A DNA stretch of 64,000 bases from positions 5,518,001-5,582,000 of the forward strand of contig OZ245021.1 in NCBI GenBank assembly GCA_965223775.1, read 5' to 3'. The position numbers and the translations under genes are program-made. Positions 1 to 8,788 of the stretch are shown here, piece after piece (the stretch's first letter is position 1; each line of letters begins with the position of its first letter). The DNA comes from JAJDXW01 sp965223775. Its GTDB lineage: Bacteria; Pseudomonadota; Gammaproteobacteria; HK1. The notes below the pieces were generated by a model that saw nothing but the letters and a program-made list of their open reading frames with translations, made no database searches and had not been told where the DNA came from.

Positions 1-17
1 ATGCGTTACTGGTTCTG

Positions 18-1538
18 ATGATCAAATCCGTCATCTCATTTATTTTCCGAACACTCCGACGAGCAATCGCGTCTATCGTAATTGTATCTTGTGTCTGCGG
101 CTTCCTTTCTTGGAAAATATTGACGCTAAGGTTGGGGGTAGAGATCGTTGTATCGCCCTCCACTTCCATTTCTTTACATCAATTGTCCAATAACTCGTTT
201 TCCATCTCCCTAGTAAAAGCGTACGAACCACCCGACGCGGTCGATCGAGTAGTCGAATACACACGCAAAGTGAACGAACCTCTCCGCATTTCATTCCCGA
301 GAAGGCAAAAAGACGCGATCATACGCTTTACCATCACACATTCCGGCTACGAATCCACTCAAATCGCTGAAACCATTGAACGGCTTGCTTCCTCTCCTAG
401 AAAAGTTGACCCGGTTCCTCGCCCACTATTGGTAGTAACAGTACGCGGGAGCCACACGGAGACGGGCACATTGCGTTCCTACCGCGTAAGTGCGTCGCCC
501 GCAGGAGCAAAAGCTGACCCGAAAAAGCGGACATTGACGCTGGAAGGCTCGCCACCCAAAGGATCGACGACATTTATCGCGACGAATCAGGAAGATTGGT
601 ACGTCGAAATACAGGAAAGCCGGCAAAACGGACGAATACATTATTCTCCTGCAATATTCGTCAACAATCGGCGTAAATCATATACAGTAGACCTTGCAAG
701 TGCCGCAATTCAGTGGAAGGAGCCAGGAGTAGACGTGCCGCCCGAGCCCGCACGCCTCTTACTTTCGGAAAACGTTCTGTTGGTGTCCCATGGCGATATC
801 CCCTACAATGAGATTCCCGATGGATTTCTATTTGGCGGTGCTCCGTCGCCCGGCCCTGTTCTAATCCGAAAAGGTTATGTAGTTAGCTATAATCCAAAGC
901 TTAAAATTCCTAACTGGGTGGGTTACCGTCTGCACAAACGACCTGAGGCACCTCGCCCGTCTAGAGTTCGACTTAGGCCCGATCCGAATTTGGACCCAAA
1001 GATTTCGGCGGAAACTCGAGATTACACTTTCTCCAGGCTTAGGTATGACGCAGGCAATCTGGTATCGAGGGTAGATATGAGGCGGGTTGGTGAAGACGCA
1101 GTACGTGCAACTTATTTTCTATCGAATGTAGCTCCTCAGACGCCGATGTTGAATCGCGGTGTATGGCAGCGACTTGAGCGCATGGCACGGGAGTATGTCG
1201 ATGCAACCGGACAGTCGATTTACATAATGGCAGGACCTGCTTTCGTTAAGCCTACCTCTGGTACCCTAGAGGATCAGCGCGTTATACGGACGATTGGGAA
1301 TGGTGTTGCAATTCCAACACATTTTTTCCGATTACACGTCCGTCTAATTGACGATGCGCCTGATGTACTAGCATTCTTGGTGCCTAACGATTCAGATCTG
1401 GAACGGGAACCAGAGAAATATCTTTCGTCATTTAGAGATGTTGAGAACGTCACGAACCTCGAGTTCTTTCGTGAACTGCCTGCGGAGCAGCGGCCGGACG
1501 CGAATTATATACCTGTTGCAATGTGGTCGACACCGTAG
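18..1538 (+). CDS. Hypothetical protein with one N-terminal membrane anchor
   Basis: I do not recognise this 506-residue protein. A basic N-terminus is followed by one hydrophobic segment at about residues 16-35, and the rest is soluble, so a signal anchor with a large exported domain is the simplest reading. No cysteine lipobox and no catalytic motif stand out. The start ATG overlaps by one base the TGA at 16-18 of an upstream frame that enters from outside the window (TGATG), which suggests translational coupling to a preceding gene. The coding sequence is visibly AT-richer than most of the window and uses many A/T-ending codons, consistent with horizontal transfer. The function is unknown. 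Confidence 0.72.
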   Translation: MIKSVISFIFRTLRRAIASIVIVSCVCGFLSWKILTLRLGVEIVVSPSTSISLHQLSNNSFSISLVKAYEPPDAVDRVVEYTRKVNEPLRISFPRRQKDAIIRFTITHSGYESTQIAETIERLASSPRKVDPVPRPLLVVTVRGSHTETGTLRSYRVSASPAGAKADPKKRTLTLEGSPPKGSTTFIATNQEDWYVEIQESRQNGRIHYSPAIFVNNRRKSYTVDLASAAIQWKEPGVDVPPEPARLLLSENVLLVSHGDIPYNEIPDGFLFGGAPSPGPVLIRKGYVVSYNPKLKIPNWVGYRLHKRPEAPRPSRVRLRPDPNLDPKISAETRDYTFSRLRYDAGNLVSRVDMRRVGEDAVRATYFLSNVAPQTPMLNRGVWQRLERMAREYVDATGQSIYIMAGPAFVKPTSGTLEDQRVIRTIGNGVAIPTHFFRLHVRLIDDAPDVLAFLVPNDSDLEREPEKYLSSFRDVENVTNLEFFRELPAEQRPDANYIPVAMWSTP

Positions 1539-1943
1539 TCGCGAAGCCAGACTTCCGGGGAGAAATGGGATAGCTTCTGGCCCATTCTATGTGATGGCGG
1601 TGCCTACTCGGACCAGAACGCAGACGCCGCTGAAGGTTATCGAAGGAAGAAAAATCTTAATCGACATCCACCTCTGTGAGTGCGATTCGAGAATCCGTGG
1701 GTTCGTCATCAGGAAATACTCTACAAAGAGAATGATGCAACTCGAGAAGCCGGGAACTGTGCCGTCGATAACGGTTCCTCCCCGTCGTCGTTGGAGCGCT
1801 AGAGGGCAGTCAGACGAGGGTGGCACACTCGTGCCGGTACACATGCTCGACAACCCCGAGGATTCACACGCCTTTGCTCTTGAAAGACTGCCTCTTGGGA
1901 AGTACCGGTGGTACCCTTTCGCAAAGGTCGTTCGGGGGGGCCT
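1539..1943. other. Intergenic stretch with no supported gene
   Basis: About 405 bases separate the AT-rich membrane-anchored gene from the lipoprotein gene. Open frames cross it on both strands, but none has a ribosome binding site or a recognisable domain. I see no clear terminator or repeat. Base composition shifts from AT-rich to GC-rich within this stretch, so it may hold an island-internal junction. Confidence 0.4.
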
Positions 1944-2963
1944 ATGCGCCTGATCATCGCAATCGTCGCGGCCGTGCTGATCGCTGGCTGTAGTCCGCGG
2001 GTCTTCGAGAAGGAAACGGCGGGGTTCCGAGATGCGGCGACAGGGGTCGAGATCGCCTGGATCGGGTTGCATGACAAAGTCGATGCCCTGAACCAGGCCG
2101 AACGCGACCGCATCCGCGACGATTGGGAGTTCAGCGTCAGCGAGCGGTGCGCGGAGTTCGCTTCCGTTCTGGCTCGCCCGCCCAATGGGGACCTGGAGGA
2201 GGCCGCGGGCAAGGCCGCCCTGAAGACTCGGCGCGAGCTGATCGAGGACTGCACGCTCTTCCGGCGTCAGGCTAACAAGCCGGCGCCCGAGGTCTTTGTC
2301 GTTCCGGTCGACCGGCGGCTTCTACCGTATGCCAAGGCGATCAGCGACTATGCCGCGGCGCTCGCAGCGCTGACCGCCGCAGAGGACGAGGCGGCCTTCC
2401 GCACGGCGGCGGCCGAGGCGGGCGCGTCCCTTGGCATGGCCGGTGATGCGCTGAAACAGCTCGGAGATACCGATATCGACATCACCGGGCCGATCTCCGC
2501 GCTGGCGTCGGTCTATGCCGAGATCCACCTCGCCGGGATCGAGCGGCGCAAGTACAACACGCTCCGTGACGTCGTCGTGCGCACGGACGGCGCGATCCAG
2601 CGCATGACAGAGAAACTGGCAAGGGCCGAGGTGCCTCTGCGGCGGCGTCTGCTGCAGTTCCAGTACCAGGCCATCGACAAGGCCGAGCGGGACCTGCGGG
2701 AGCTGACGCCTCACTCGCCACGGGCCGACCGGGTCAAACGCCAGCAGGCGGTCATCGATCGGCTGTTGGAGTATCGCGCATACGCCAAGACCCTGGTGCT
2801 CAGGGGCGTGAGCTACGGTGCTGTGGGCGAGGCCCATACACAATTGTTGAACGCCGTGCGGTCGCCCGATGACTTTCAGCTGGCTCGGCTGGCGGTCGAG
2901 CGGCTGAAGAGCATTGGCGAGGCGGCGAAGGAAGCGGCCGCAGCGTTGGGATTGAAAGATTAG
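1944..2963 (+). CDS. Predicted lipoprotein of unknown function
   Basis: The 339-residue protein begins with a classical lipoprotein signal: a short basic start, a hydrophobic run at residues 3-14 and the lipobox I13-A14-G15-C16. It should therefore be lipid-anchored on the outside of the cytoplasmic membrane. The start at 1944 was chosen over an upstream in-frame start because it places the signal at the N-terminus and has a G-rich ribosome binding site. The mature part is rich in Ala, Arg, Glu and Leu and probably largely helical. No family is recognised. It lies 11 bases upstream of a small coiled-coil gene and is probably co-transcribed with it. Confidence 0.8.
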   Translation: MRLIIAIVAAVLIAGCSPRVFEKETAGFRDAATGVEIAWIGLHDKVDALNQAERDRIRDDWEFSVSERCAEFASVLARPPNGDLEEAAGKAALKTRRELIEDCTLFRRQANKPAPEVFVVPVDRRLLPYAKAISDYAAALAALTAAEDEAAFRTAAAEAGASLGMAGDALKQLGDTDIDITGPISALASVYAEIHLAGIERRKYNTLRDVVVRTDGAIQRMTEKLARAEVPLRRRLLQFQYQAIDKAERDLRELTPHSPRADRVKRQQAVIDRLLEYRAYAKTLVLRGVSYGAVGEAHTQLLNAVRSPDDFQLARLAVERLKSIGEAAKEAAAALGLKD

Positions 2964-2974
2964 GAGGTCGTTCG

Positions 2975-3346
2975 ATGACGACGCGTAAGCTGGAGAACGA
3001 CCGCGAGACCCTTCTGGAGAAGGTGCTGTTCCCTTCTCAGGTGACGCTTGCCCGCGAGAAGCGCCACGAGACCGATGAGCGCCGACTGAAGGAGATCGAT
3101 GCGGAGCTGGACCAGATCTTCGCGAAGATCGACGAAATCATCGACGAGCAGATCAAGGAATTGACCGACTACATGCTGGCCGATCCGGACGTCCAGAAGG
3201 ATATGAAGGAGATCCGAAAGGGCACGAAGGACGCCAAGGAGGCCTCGAAAGCGGTCAAGCAGGCAACCGACAAGCTGAAGGCCGTCAAGAAGGCGGTGGA
3301 CAAGACGATCAAGCCGATCGAGCAGTTGGCGAAGTTCTTCGCCTGA
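2975..3346 (+). CDS. Small charged coiled-coil protein
   Basis: This 123-residue protein has no signal peptide or membrane segment and is dominated by Lys, Glu, Asp and Ala in heptad-like spacing, especially at residues 25-60 and 70-118. It is thus probably a long cytoplasmic coiled coil. A strong AGGAGGT site precedes the ATG at good spacing. The 11-base gap to the lipoprotein gene implies an operon. The pair could be a membrane-anchored helical protein with a soluble partner, but this is inference and no family is recognised. Confidence 0.75.
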   Translation: MTTRKLENDRETLLEKVLFPSQVTLAREKRHETDERRLKEIDAELDQIFAKIDEIIDEQIKELTDYMLADPDVQKDMKEIRKGTKDAKEASKAVKQATDKLKAVKKAVDKTIKPIEQLAKFFA

Positions 3347-3897
3347 GCCGTGTTGTCTCTCAGATTAAATCGTTTGGCAGCAGGGCGGATTTCTCGGAAG
3401 CGCAGCATCGTTGGCCGCGTGAGAGCCAGCAGAGCCGGGTTGCGCCACTCCCGGATTCAGCCGGCCAATTGGCGGCTCACGGTCCGTGAGGCGCGCCATC
3501 GTGATTCCATCCGCGTGGGTTCCGCTGACGCTCGGACCGTCCCACGGACACTATCCATACCCAGACATCGTTTCCCAAACACCACCTTGTGCCATTCACG
3601 AAGGCGCTAGGAACATTTGCGTCCGACAGATGACGCGAGGCCGTAGATCGCCAAGTTCAACAAGATGTCCTCACGCTGTAGGCTGGGCAACACTGCGTCC
3701 ACCTCGACCCATTGTTGGGCATGCGTTCGTCGAGATACTCGGGGCACCGCGGCGGTCGCGGTGCCCCTGCCAGGTGCGGGTCGCACCGGCACCGTGTCCC
3801 GTGTCCGTGCGCCAAGTATGATCGCGTTCGGACACGGCAGCGGGCACCGCTCCGTTTTCGGGAAGCCTCCGCGACACGAGGGCGACGGCGAGACGGC
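3347..3897. other. Intergenic region with one perfect hairpin
   Basis: About 550 bases separate the coiled-coil gene from the NYN gene. Several short frames run through it, but none has convincing initiation signals or domains. The only clear structure is the inverted repeat at 3741-3767, listed separately. Confidence 0.4.
3741..3767 (+). repeat. Perfect 10-bp inverted repeat (hairpin)
   Basis: GGGGCACCGC at 3741-3750 is exactly complementary to 3758-3767, leaving a 7-base loop. The stem is very stable, but no T-run follows on either strand, so it is not a typical Rho-independent terminator. It may be a transcription barrier, an mRNA-end stabiliser or a protein-binding palindrome upstream of the NYN gene. 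Confidence 0.55.
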
Positions 3898-4383
3898 ATG
3901 ACCCAGGCGGTGCAACGTAGAGTGTTCGTGGACGGCAACAACGTCATGGGGTCGCGTCCAGACGGCTGGTGGCGCGACCGCACCGAGGCCGCGCGACGCC
4001 TCATCGCTGAAATCACTCCCCTGGCACTCCACGACGGTGGCGGATGGACTATCGTGTTCGATGGGCAGGTGCCATCCGAAATGGCGCCGACGCAGGAGTG
4101 TCTAACCGTGGTTCATACTGGGCATAGCCGCCGGGATGGCGCGGATGATCGGATCGTGGAGCTGGTGGATACACTCCCAGAGCAGTTGACATCGCTGGTC
4201 TACACGTCCGACGCGGTGCTGCGCGCTCGGGTGGTTGCGCTGGGCGCCCAAGTTGCGAGGGCCCGAGCGCTGCTAAAGCAGATCGCGGCTGTGCATAGCA
4301 CGATGGAGCCAAGTGCCACTGAACGCTCACTCGACCGCGCGGACTGCGCCGAGGTGACCATAGCGTGGACAGACCGTTGCTGA
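3898..4383 (+). CDS. NYN/YacP-like (PIN-fold) predicted RNA-cleaving protein
   Basis: The 161-residue protein starts with the hallmark of the NYN family, FVDGNNVMGSRPDGWWRDR (residues about 10-28), followed by an Arg/Ala helix as in YacP and related PIN-fold nucleases. A short ITP/IVFDG-type strand occurs near residue 50 and an acidic DDRIVELVD segment near residue 83. These Asp residues would coordinate Mg2+ in the predicted metal-dependent RNase fold. The start at 3898 puts the first beta strand near the N-terminus; the upstream extension is low-complexity. The gene stands alone between AT-rich foreign genes, so an accessory or defence-island role is possible. Catalysis is inferred from the family. 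Confidence 0.8.
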   Translation: MTQAVQRRVFVDGNNVMGSRPDGWWRDRTEAARRLIAEITPLALHDGGGWTIVFDGQVPSEMAPTQECLTVVHTGHSRRDGADDRIVELVDTLPEQLTSLVYTSDAVLRARVVALGAQVARARALLKQIAAVHSTMEPSATERSLDRADCAEVTIAWTDRC

Positions 4384-4645
4384 CGATCTACAGCCCCAAA
4401 GCGCAAAACCAAGAATCGCTATCCATTGTGATGAACATACCAGGAGGGAGATGGCGGGATCTGTGCGATCCGTCAATCATCCGCACCGATGCGCAATCAT
4501 GCACGGCGCCTGAATCCCCTTGCGCGCGGGTACCTTATATCGCTGGATTCGAATTTTCTCCTGCGACAGTGCTGCCCGCGCATGCGCAAGCCAAATACTC
4601 AAAGCGTTTCCGCGCTTGAAGTCTAACCTAGTGCAGAGAAGACTC

Positions 4646-5488
4646 ATGAACACAGACAAAACGCCTTCGCCATCTAGTTCCAAATTCAAGAAGAGATCAA
4701 TTCTCTCCATCATAGACTGTGAGACTCTCTATTCTCTTCTAGAGAATCCCTTGATTCTATTTCGTACCTGGTACTTAGTTGTCTATCATCCTCGTGATTT
4801 CTTTCTATATTTCTTCGATTCTAGTTCAGAGATAAAATTGCGAACAACCATTCTGCTAGGAACTGTCAGATATGGCGTAGATACAAGACAAGATAAGGTG
4901 TTCGGTCCCTTGTGGTTTATTCTGGAGACAAGTGGAATTGTAATTTCGTCAGTGCCAATAATTGGATACATAGCTCGCAACTTACGAGAAAACCGCGCCA
5001 CTGAGAATATTAAGATCCCGGAGATAACTTCCATATCCATATTAGATGATCTTATATTGGGCCTTTTGTTCGTGATCATGATATATTTCAGTGCGCTATC
5101 GCTTGGGACCTTTTACTACATATTTTGTAAGAAGGGCACGTCCTACAGGAAGCTGGTGGATTATGCTGCATATGTATACTCTGCATCCACACTGGCAACT
5201 GTGTTGGGCATTGTAATCGCAATGTTCTTGTTTTCTATAATGTGGAATCGGTTTCCAAATGACGCCAACTTCCATTCGGCATTCGTGCTATTGTTTATGG
5301 TATTTGGGGCGTATATCTTCGTTTTCTTGTACCTGTTCTTGGAAGTATCTCTTCGATTGTACATTGCAAACGGAATAATCGTATTGAGAGAAGTGTTCTT
5401 TCAGGAAAACTGGAGAGTAGCAACGATTCATGGGTTGCCGTTATTCGTGGGTGCAGTCTTCATGGCTACTGCGAGTAAATTCTTATAG
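4646..5488 (+). CDS. Multi-pass membrane protein, AT-rich, unknown
   Basis: This 280-residue protein has a polar, Ser/Lys-rich N-terminus and then at least four or five hydrophobic segments (around residues 75-95, 130-155, 175-205, 210-240 and 260-278). It should be an integral membrane protein. The arrangement of C-terminal helices loosely resembles Yip1-domain proteins, but I cannot confirm that. The start at 4646 was chosen because the frame upstream encodes no membrane topology and a GAGAAGA-like site precedes it. Its low GC content contrasts sharply with the surrounding genes, indicating recent transfer. Confidence 0.7.
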   Translation: MNTDKTPSPSSSKFKKRSILSIIDCETLYSLLENPLILFRTWYLVVYHPRDFFLYFFDSSSEIKLRTTILLGTVRYGVDTRQDKVFGPLWFILETSGIVISSVPIIGYIARNLRENRATENIKIPEITSISILDDLILGLLFVIMIYFSALSLGTFYYIFCKKGTSYRKLVDYAAYVYSASTLATVLGIVIAMFLFSIMWNRFPNDANFHSAFVLLFMVFGAYIFVFLYLFLEVSLRLYIANGIIVLREVFFQENWRVATIHGLPLFVGAVFMATASKFL

Positions 5489-5925
5489 AAGCGGCCTAAA
5501 GGAAGCTTAAGGATACCTAAGGTCCAGTACGAGTATGGAAGTTATCTGTACGTCAAAGCGGTGCATTAAATCAGGATGCACGTCACTTCTCTCGATTTGT
5601 TCCAAGGGGAAATTGCGTGCGAGGTCAGGGCACAGCGCACCAGCGGGATCATCCAAAGATCAGCACGAGGAAAAACACGCATGCGGGCAGCGTTGAACGA
5701 TGACTTCCGACGTAGCATATTGATGAGACGGTGATTTGTACGCGGTCGCTTCGCCGCGGATAGGAGGATGAAAGGGGATCCGGCCGGGGCGTGGAGCGGG
5801 TGACGGGAGATCCGTTCTGGTTGGAGCGACCGGCCCTACAACTCGGGCGACGCCAGTGCCTTGCCAATGTTGTCTCCGCCCCGCGACGCCGATGCTCTTA
5901 CGGTGTCCCCCGTGAGATGTGCATA
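5489..5925. other. Intergenic stretch at the island/integrase boundary
   Basis: About 440 bases lie between the AT-rich membrane gene and the integrase remnant. Composition changes from AT-rich to GC-rich part-way through. No RNA gene, tRNA 3' end or clear direct repeat that could be an attachment site was found by eye. Confidence 0.35.
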
Positions 5926-6027
5926 CTAGGCGGTAGTCTGGACTTGGGTATGTCCGAGAAACTTTCCGAACATCGCAAGGCTTTCGCCGAGATCTACCGC
6001 GCGCGAGGCGAATGCGTGACGCAGATC
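5926..6027 (-). pseudogene. Remnant of a third tyrosine integrase (C-terminal box II only)
   Basis: Read on the minus strand, this stretch encodes DLRHAFASRAVDLGES and then a GKFLGHTQVQTTA tail before a stop. This matches the HxLR and LGH region of the two complete integrases just upstream, with scattered differences (for example Val-Asp for Ala-Leu). The catalytic Tyr region and everything N-terminal to the HxLR box are missing. The remnant starts exactly where the neighbouring integrase stops. It therefore looks like the leftover tail of an older integrase gene joined by recombination at the conserved motif. Confidence 0.75.
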
Positions 6028-7228
6028 ACGTTCCGGCAACGACGCTCGGAGGCGTGTCCATGTCGTCGGCGAGGGTGTCCTCGATCCTCCGGGCGGCGGC
6101 CTTGACCGAGTGCCGCGCGAGGTGGGCATAGCGGGCGGTGGTCTGGACCTGACGGTGACCGAGGAGCTTGCCGATCATCGGCAGGCTCTCGCCGAGAGCG
6201 AGAGCCCTGGACGCGAAGCTGTGACGTAGGTCATGGATTCGTAGATCCTCGAGTTCGGCCTCCTTGCGAACGACCTGCCACGACGCATTCAGATTGGCCA
6301 TGCGCGTACCGGGTTCGCGCCCGGGAAAAACCCAGGGGTCGTCGGCCTGTCGAGGCAATCCGGTGAGGATCTGTCTCGCTGTCGGGGACAGCGGCACAGC
6401 ACGCGCGCCGGTCTTGGCGTCGCGCAGGCGCAGCTCGTCGTGTTCGAGGTCGATGTGCTCCCATCGCAACGTCAGGATTTCGTTGCGCCGGCATCCGGTA
6501 AGCATCAGCAACCGGAGCGCCGCTGCCGCGCTCGTCGAGATCCTGTGTGCTGATTCGAGCTCGCGGAGCACGGCACCCAGCCGCTCGAATTCCTGCTCCG
6601 ACAGAAAGCGCTCGCGGCTTCGCGCCGGATACTTCTTGATGAACCGGCACGGATTGCCTCCGGTCGGGGCCTCGCCCGATGCTGCGGCCTTGTGGAAGAG
6701 CCGGGAAAGCAGCGAGATCACTTGGTTCGCCATGATCGGCGTCTCCCGGAGGCGGTAGTGCAGGGTCGCGACCTGATTGGGAGTGAGCTCGCCGAGGCGC
6801 CGCGCACCGAACTCAGGCAAGAGAAACTTGTCGAGGATGTGACGGCACGATCGCGCGGTCGTCGGTTTGCAGCGCACGGCCACATGGTCCGTCATGTACT
6901 GCTCGGCCAGCTCGCCGATCGTGGGTCCGGTGGCGAACGGGGAGTCCGCGCCGGGGCGGCCCGGCTTGTCGCCCTTCCTGAGCCTCGCGATGATTTCTCC
7001 GGCCTCGCGCCGCGCGTCGTCCAGTGACCAGACCTTGTGGTGGCCGATGGTGACGCGCCGGGACTTTCCGGCCGATCGCTTGTGCACCATGTAGACCTTG
7101 GACCCGGACGGATGCACGCGCACGCCGAAGCCGGGTACCTCGCGGTCCCAGTAGACGGTCTCCCGATCGGTGACAGGAAGCGCATCGACGATGCGCCTGG
7201 AGAGGGTTTGCCTGTTGGGGCTGCGCAT
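6026..7228 (-). CDS. Tyrosine recombinase / phage-type integrase (copy 1)
   Basis: A 400-residue integrase of the family with an N-terminal arm-binding (DUF4102-like) domain (residues 1-90, YWDREVPGFGVRVHPSG motif). A SAM-like core-binding domain follows (about 100-200), then the catalytic domain. The full active site is visible: R247 in TGCRRNE, K272, H332 and R335 in HDLRH, H358 in LLGH and the nucleophile Y367. It should catalyse site-specific integration and excision of a mobile element. It lies 37 bases downstream of a second integrase on the same strand. Its C-terminus runs directly into the remnant of a third. Confidence 0.95.
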   Translation of the reverse strand: MRSPNRQTLSRRIVDALPVTDRETVYWDREVPGFGVRVHPSGSKVYMVHKRSAGKSRRVTIGHHKVWSLDDARREAGEIIARLRKGDKPGRPGADSPFATGPTIGELAEQYMTDHVAVRCKPTTARSCRHILDKFLLPEFGARRLGELTPNQVATLHYRLRETPIMANQVISLLSRLFHKAAASGEAPTGGNPCRFIKKYPARSRERFLSEQEFERLGAVLRELESAHRISTSAAAALRLLMLTGCRRNEILTLRWEHIDLEHDELRLRDAKTGARAVPLSPTARQILTGLPRQADDPWVFPGREPGTRMANLNASWQVVRKEAELEDLRIHDLRHSFASRALALGESLPMIGKLLGHRQVQTTARYAHLARHSVKAAARRIEDTLADDMDTPPSVVAGT

Positions 7229-7265
7229 GGGTGGAGTCCTTTCAAGCTATCTGTTGACCGGCGCG

Positions 7266-8450
7266 CTACCGTCCGTCGGAGGGCGCAATTCTCGCGCCGA
7301 TGTCCGCGGCGACCTTCGCCGACGAATCCCGCACCGAGTCTCGTGCAAGATGGGCGTATCGCGCCGTCGTATTCACCTTCCGGTGACCGAGCAGGTCGCC
7401 GATCATCGGCAAGCTCTCGCCCAGTGCGAGAGCACGGGACGCGTACGTGTGACGCAGGTCATGCAGGCGGACACCGTCGAGTCCCGCGCGCTTGCGGACC
7501 CGATCCCAGGAGTCGTTGAGGTTGACCAGGCGGGTGCCCTTCTTCCTGCCCGGAAACACCCACGGATTGTCGGGGGTGCGGGAGAGGCCGGCGAACACCT
7601 CGGCCGACTTGGGCGGAAGCGGCACCATCCGCGCGCCGGTCTTGCTATCGCGCAGCCGCATCTCGCCGGTCTCGAAGTTCAGGTCGTCCCAGCGCAGGCC
7701 GAGGATTTCGTTGCGCCGGCATCCGGTCAGCACGAGGAGGCGGATGGCCGCCGCCGCATGGGTGGAGGCCAGACGTTCGGCCGGCGCGGCCCTGAGCGCC
7801 TGGCCGAGCCGGTAGAGTTCCTCACGGGTCAGAAAACGCTCGTGCTTCTCGACCTTGAAGCGGGACACGCCCCGGCACGGGTTGGTGCCGGAGGGACGCC
7901 AGCCCCACGCATCGGCCAAGTTGAACATCTTGACCAGAATGTCGACCGCCCGGTTGGCGACCGTGGGCATGTGGTGCAGCTTGTTGTGAAAGGCCAGGAT
8001 GTCCTTGTATTCGACATCCGCGACGAGCCGCTCTCCAAGCGCAGGCACGATGTGCTTGCGAAGCATGAGGCGGTAATGCGAGATGGTGGCCGGCTTGCAG
8101 TGCATCTCGACATACTCGCGCTGGTAGCGCTCGGCGAGGTCGGCAGCGGTCGGGTCGGGCGCCGGTTCCGGCTCCGCCGCAACCGGGGGCTGCCCCTTCT
8201 TGATTCGGGCGATGACCGCGGTGGCGTTCTTGCGGGCGATCTCGGTGGTGATGTCACCATACCTGCCGAGGCTCACGCGCTTCGAGCGGCCGAAGGCACG
8301 AGTCTGGACGACGAAGACTTTCTTGCCGCTCGGGTAGACTCGGACGCCGAAACCAGCAAGATCGCGGTCCCAGAAGATGGCGTCCTTGCCGTTGACGGAG
8401 AGGCGGTCCACGACGCGTTTGGAGAGAGTGCGGAACTGGGCTTCTGCCAT
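7266..8450 (-). CDS. Tyrosine recombinase / phage-type integrase (copy 2)
   Basis: A 394-residue paralogue of the neighbouring integrase with the same architecture: arm-binding domain at residues 1-90 (FWDRDLAGFGVRVYPSG), core-binding domain, and a catalytic domain with R245 in TGCRRNE, K270, H330/R333 in HDLRH, H356 and Y365. All catalytic residues are present, so it should be active. It is the upstream gene of the tandem pair. The two proteins are clearly related but diverged, which argues for two independently acquired integrases rather than a recent duplication. No tRNA lies next to it. Confidence 0.95.
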   Translation of the reverse strand: MAEAQFRTLSKRVVDRLSVNGKDAIFWDRDLAGFGVRVYPSGKKVFVVQTRAFGRSKRVSLGRYGDITTEIARKNATAVIARIKKGQPPVAAEPEPAPDPTAADLAERYQREYVEMHCKPATISHYRLMLRKHIVPALGERLVADVEYKDILAFHNKLHHMPTVANRAVDILVKMFNLADAWGWRPSGTNPCRGVSRFKVEKHERFLTREELYRLGQALRAAPAERLASTHAAAAIRLLVLTGCRRNEILGLRWDDLNFETGEMRLRDSKTGARMVPLPPKSAEVFAGLSRTPDNPWVFPGRKKGTRLVNLNDSWDRVRKRAGLDGVRLHDLRHTYASRALALGESLPMIGDLLGHRKVNTTARYAHLARDSVRDSSAKVAADIGARIAPSDGR

Positions 8451-8674
8451 GTTGCGGTGCTCCTGCGATCAAGGATCCGGTGGGATTCGACCGGTACCAC
8501 CGCCGTAAGCGTTTGGGTAGTGCGAGGGCCTCAACAAGGAGTGTAAACGTGGCTGACAAAGGGTGCGAACGGCGAGAGTGACACATCTTAGCAGGGTTGT
8601 AAAATACTTTCAATACAGCAGGTTAGGTATCACATTCGCGTCCATGTCAGCGCACGCGAAACAAGTGGCGGGGT

Positions 8675-8764
8675 ATGAGTTACCTATTTGACACGAACGT
8701 CCTGATCTACGCGGTAAGCGCCGCGGTGGAAGACGCGGGAATACGACGACAACACGACGCGTAG
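8675..8764 (+). pseudogene. Truncated PIN-domain (VapC-type) toxin fragment
   Basis: A 29-codon frame reads MSYLFDTNVLIYAV and then diverges into a short Arg/Ala tail with a TAG stop at 8762. The opening strand with its Asp is the first catalytic motif of VapC/FitB PIN toxins and nearly matches the start of the intact toxin at 9445 (MSYLVDTNVL). The remaining metal-binding motifs are absent, so the protein cannot be active. It appears to be the 5' end of a PIN gene cut off by deletion or insertion. Confidence 0.7.
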
Positions 8765-8788
8765 CGAAGGAATCCTCCGTCCGGCAAG

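Noticed and set aside
1587..2254. Minus-strand frames over the lipoprotein gene start
   Set aside because: They have no initiation signals or domains, and the lipoprotein frame is strongly supported.
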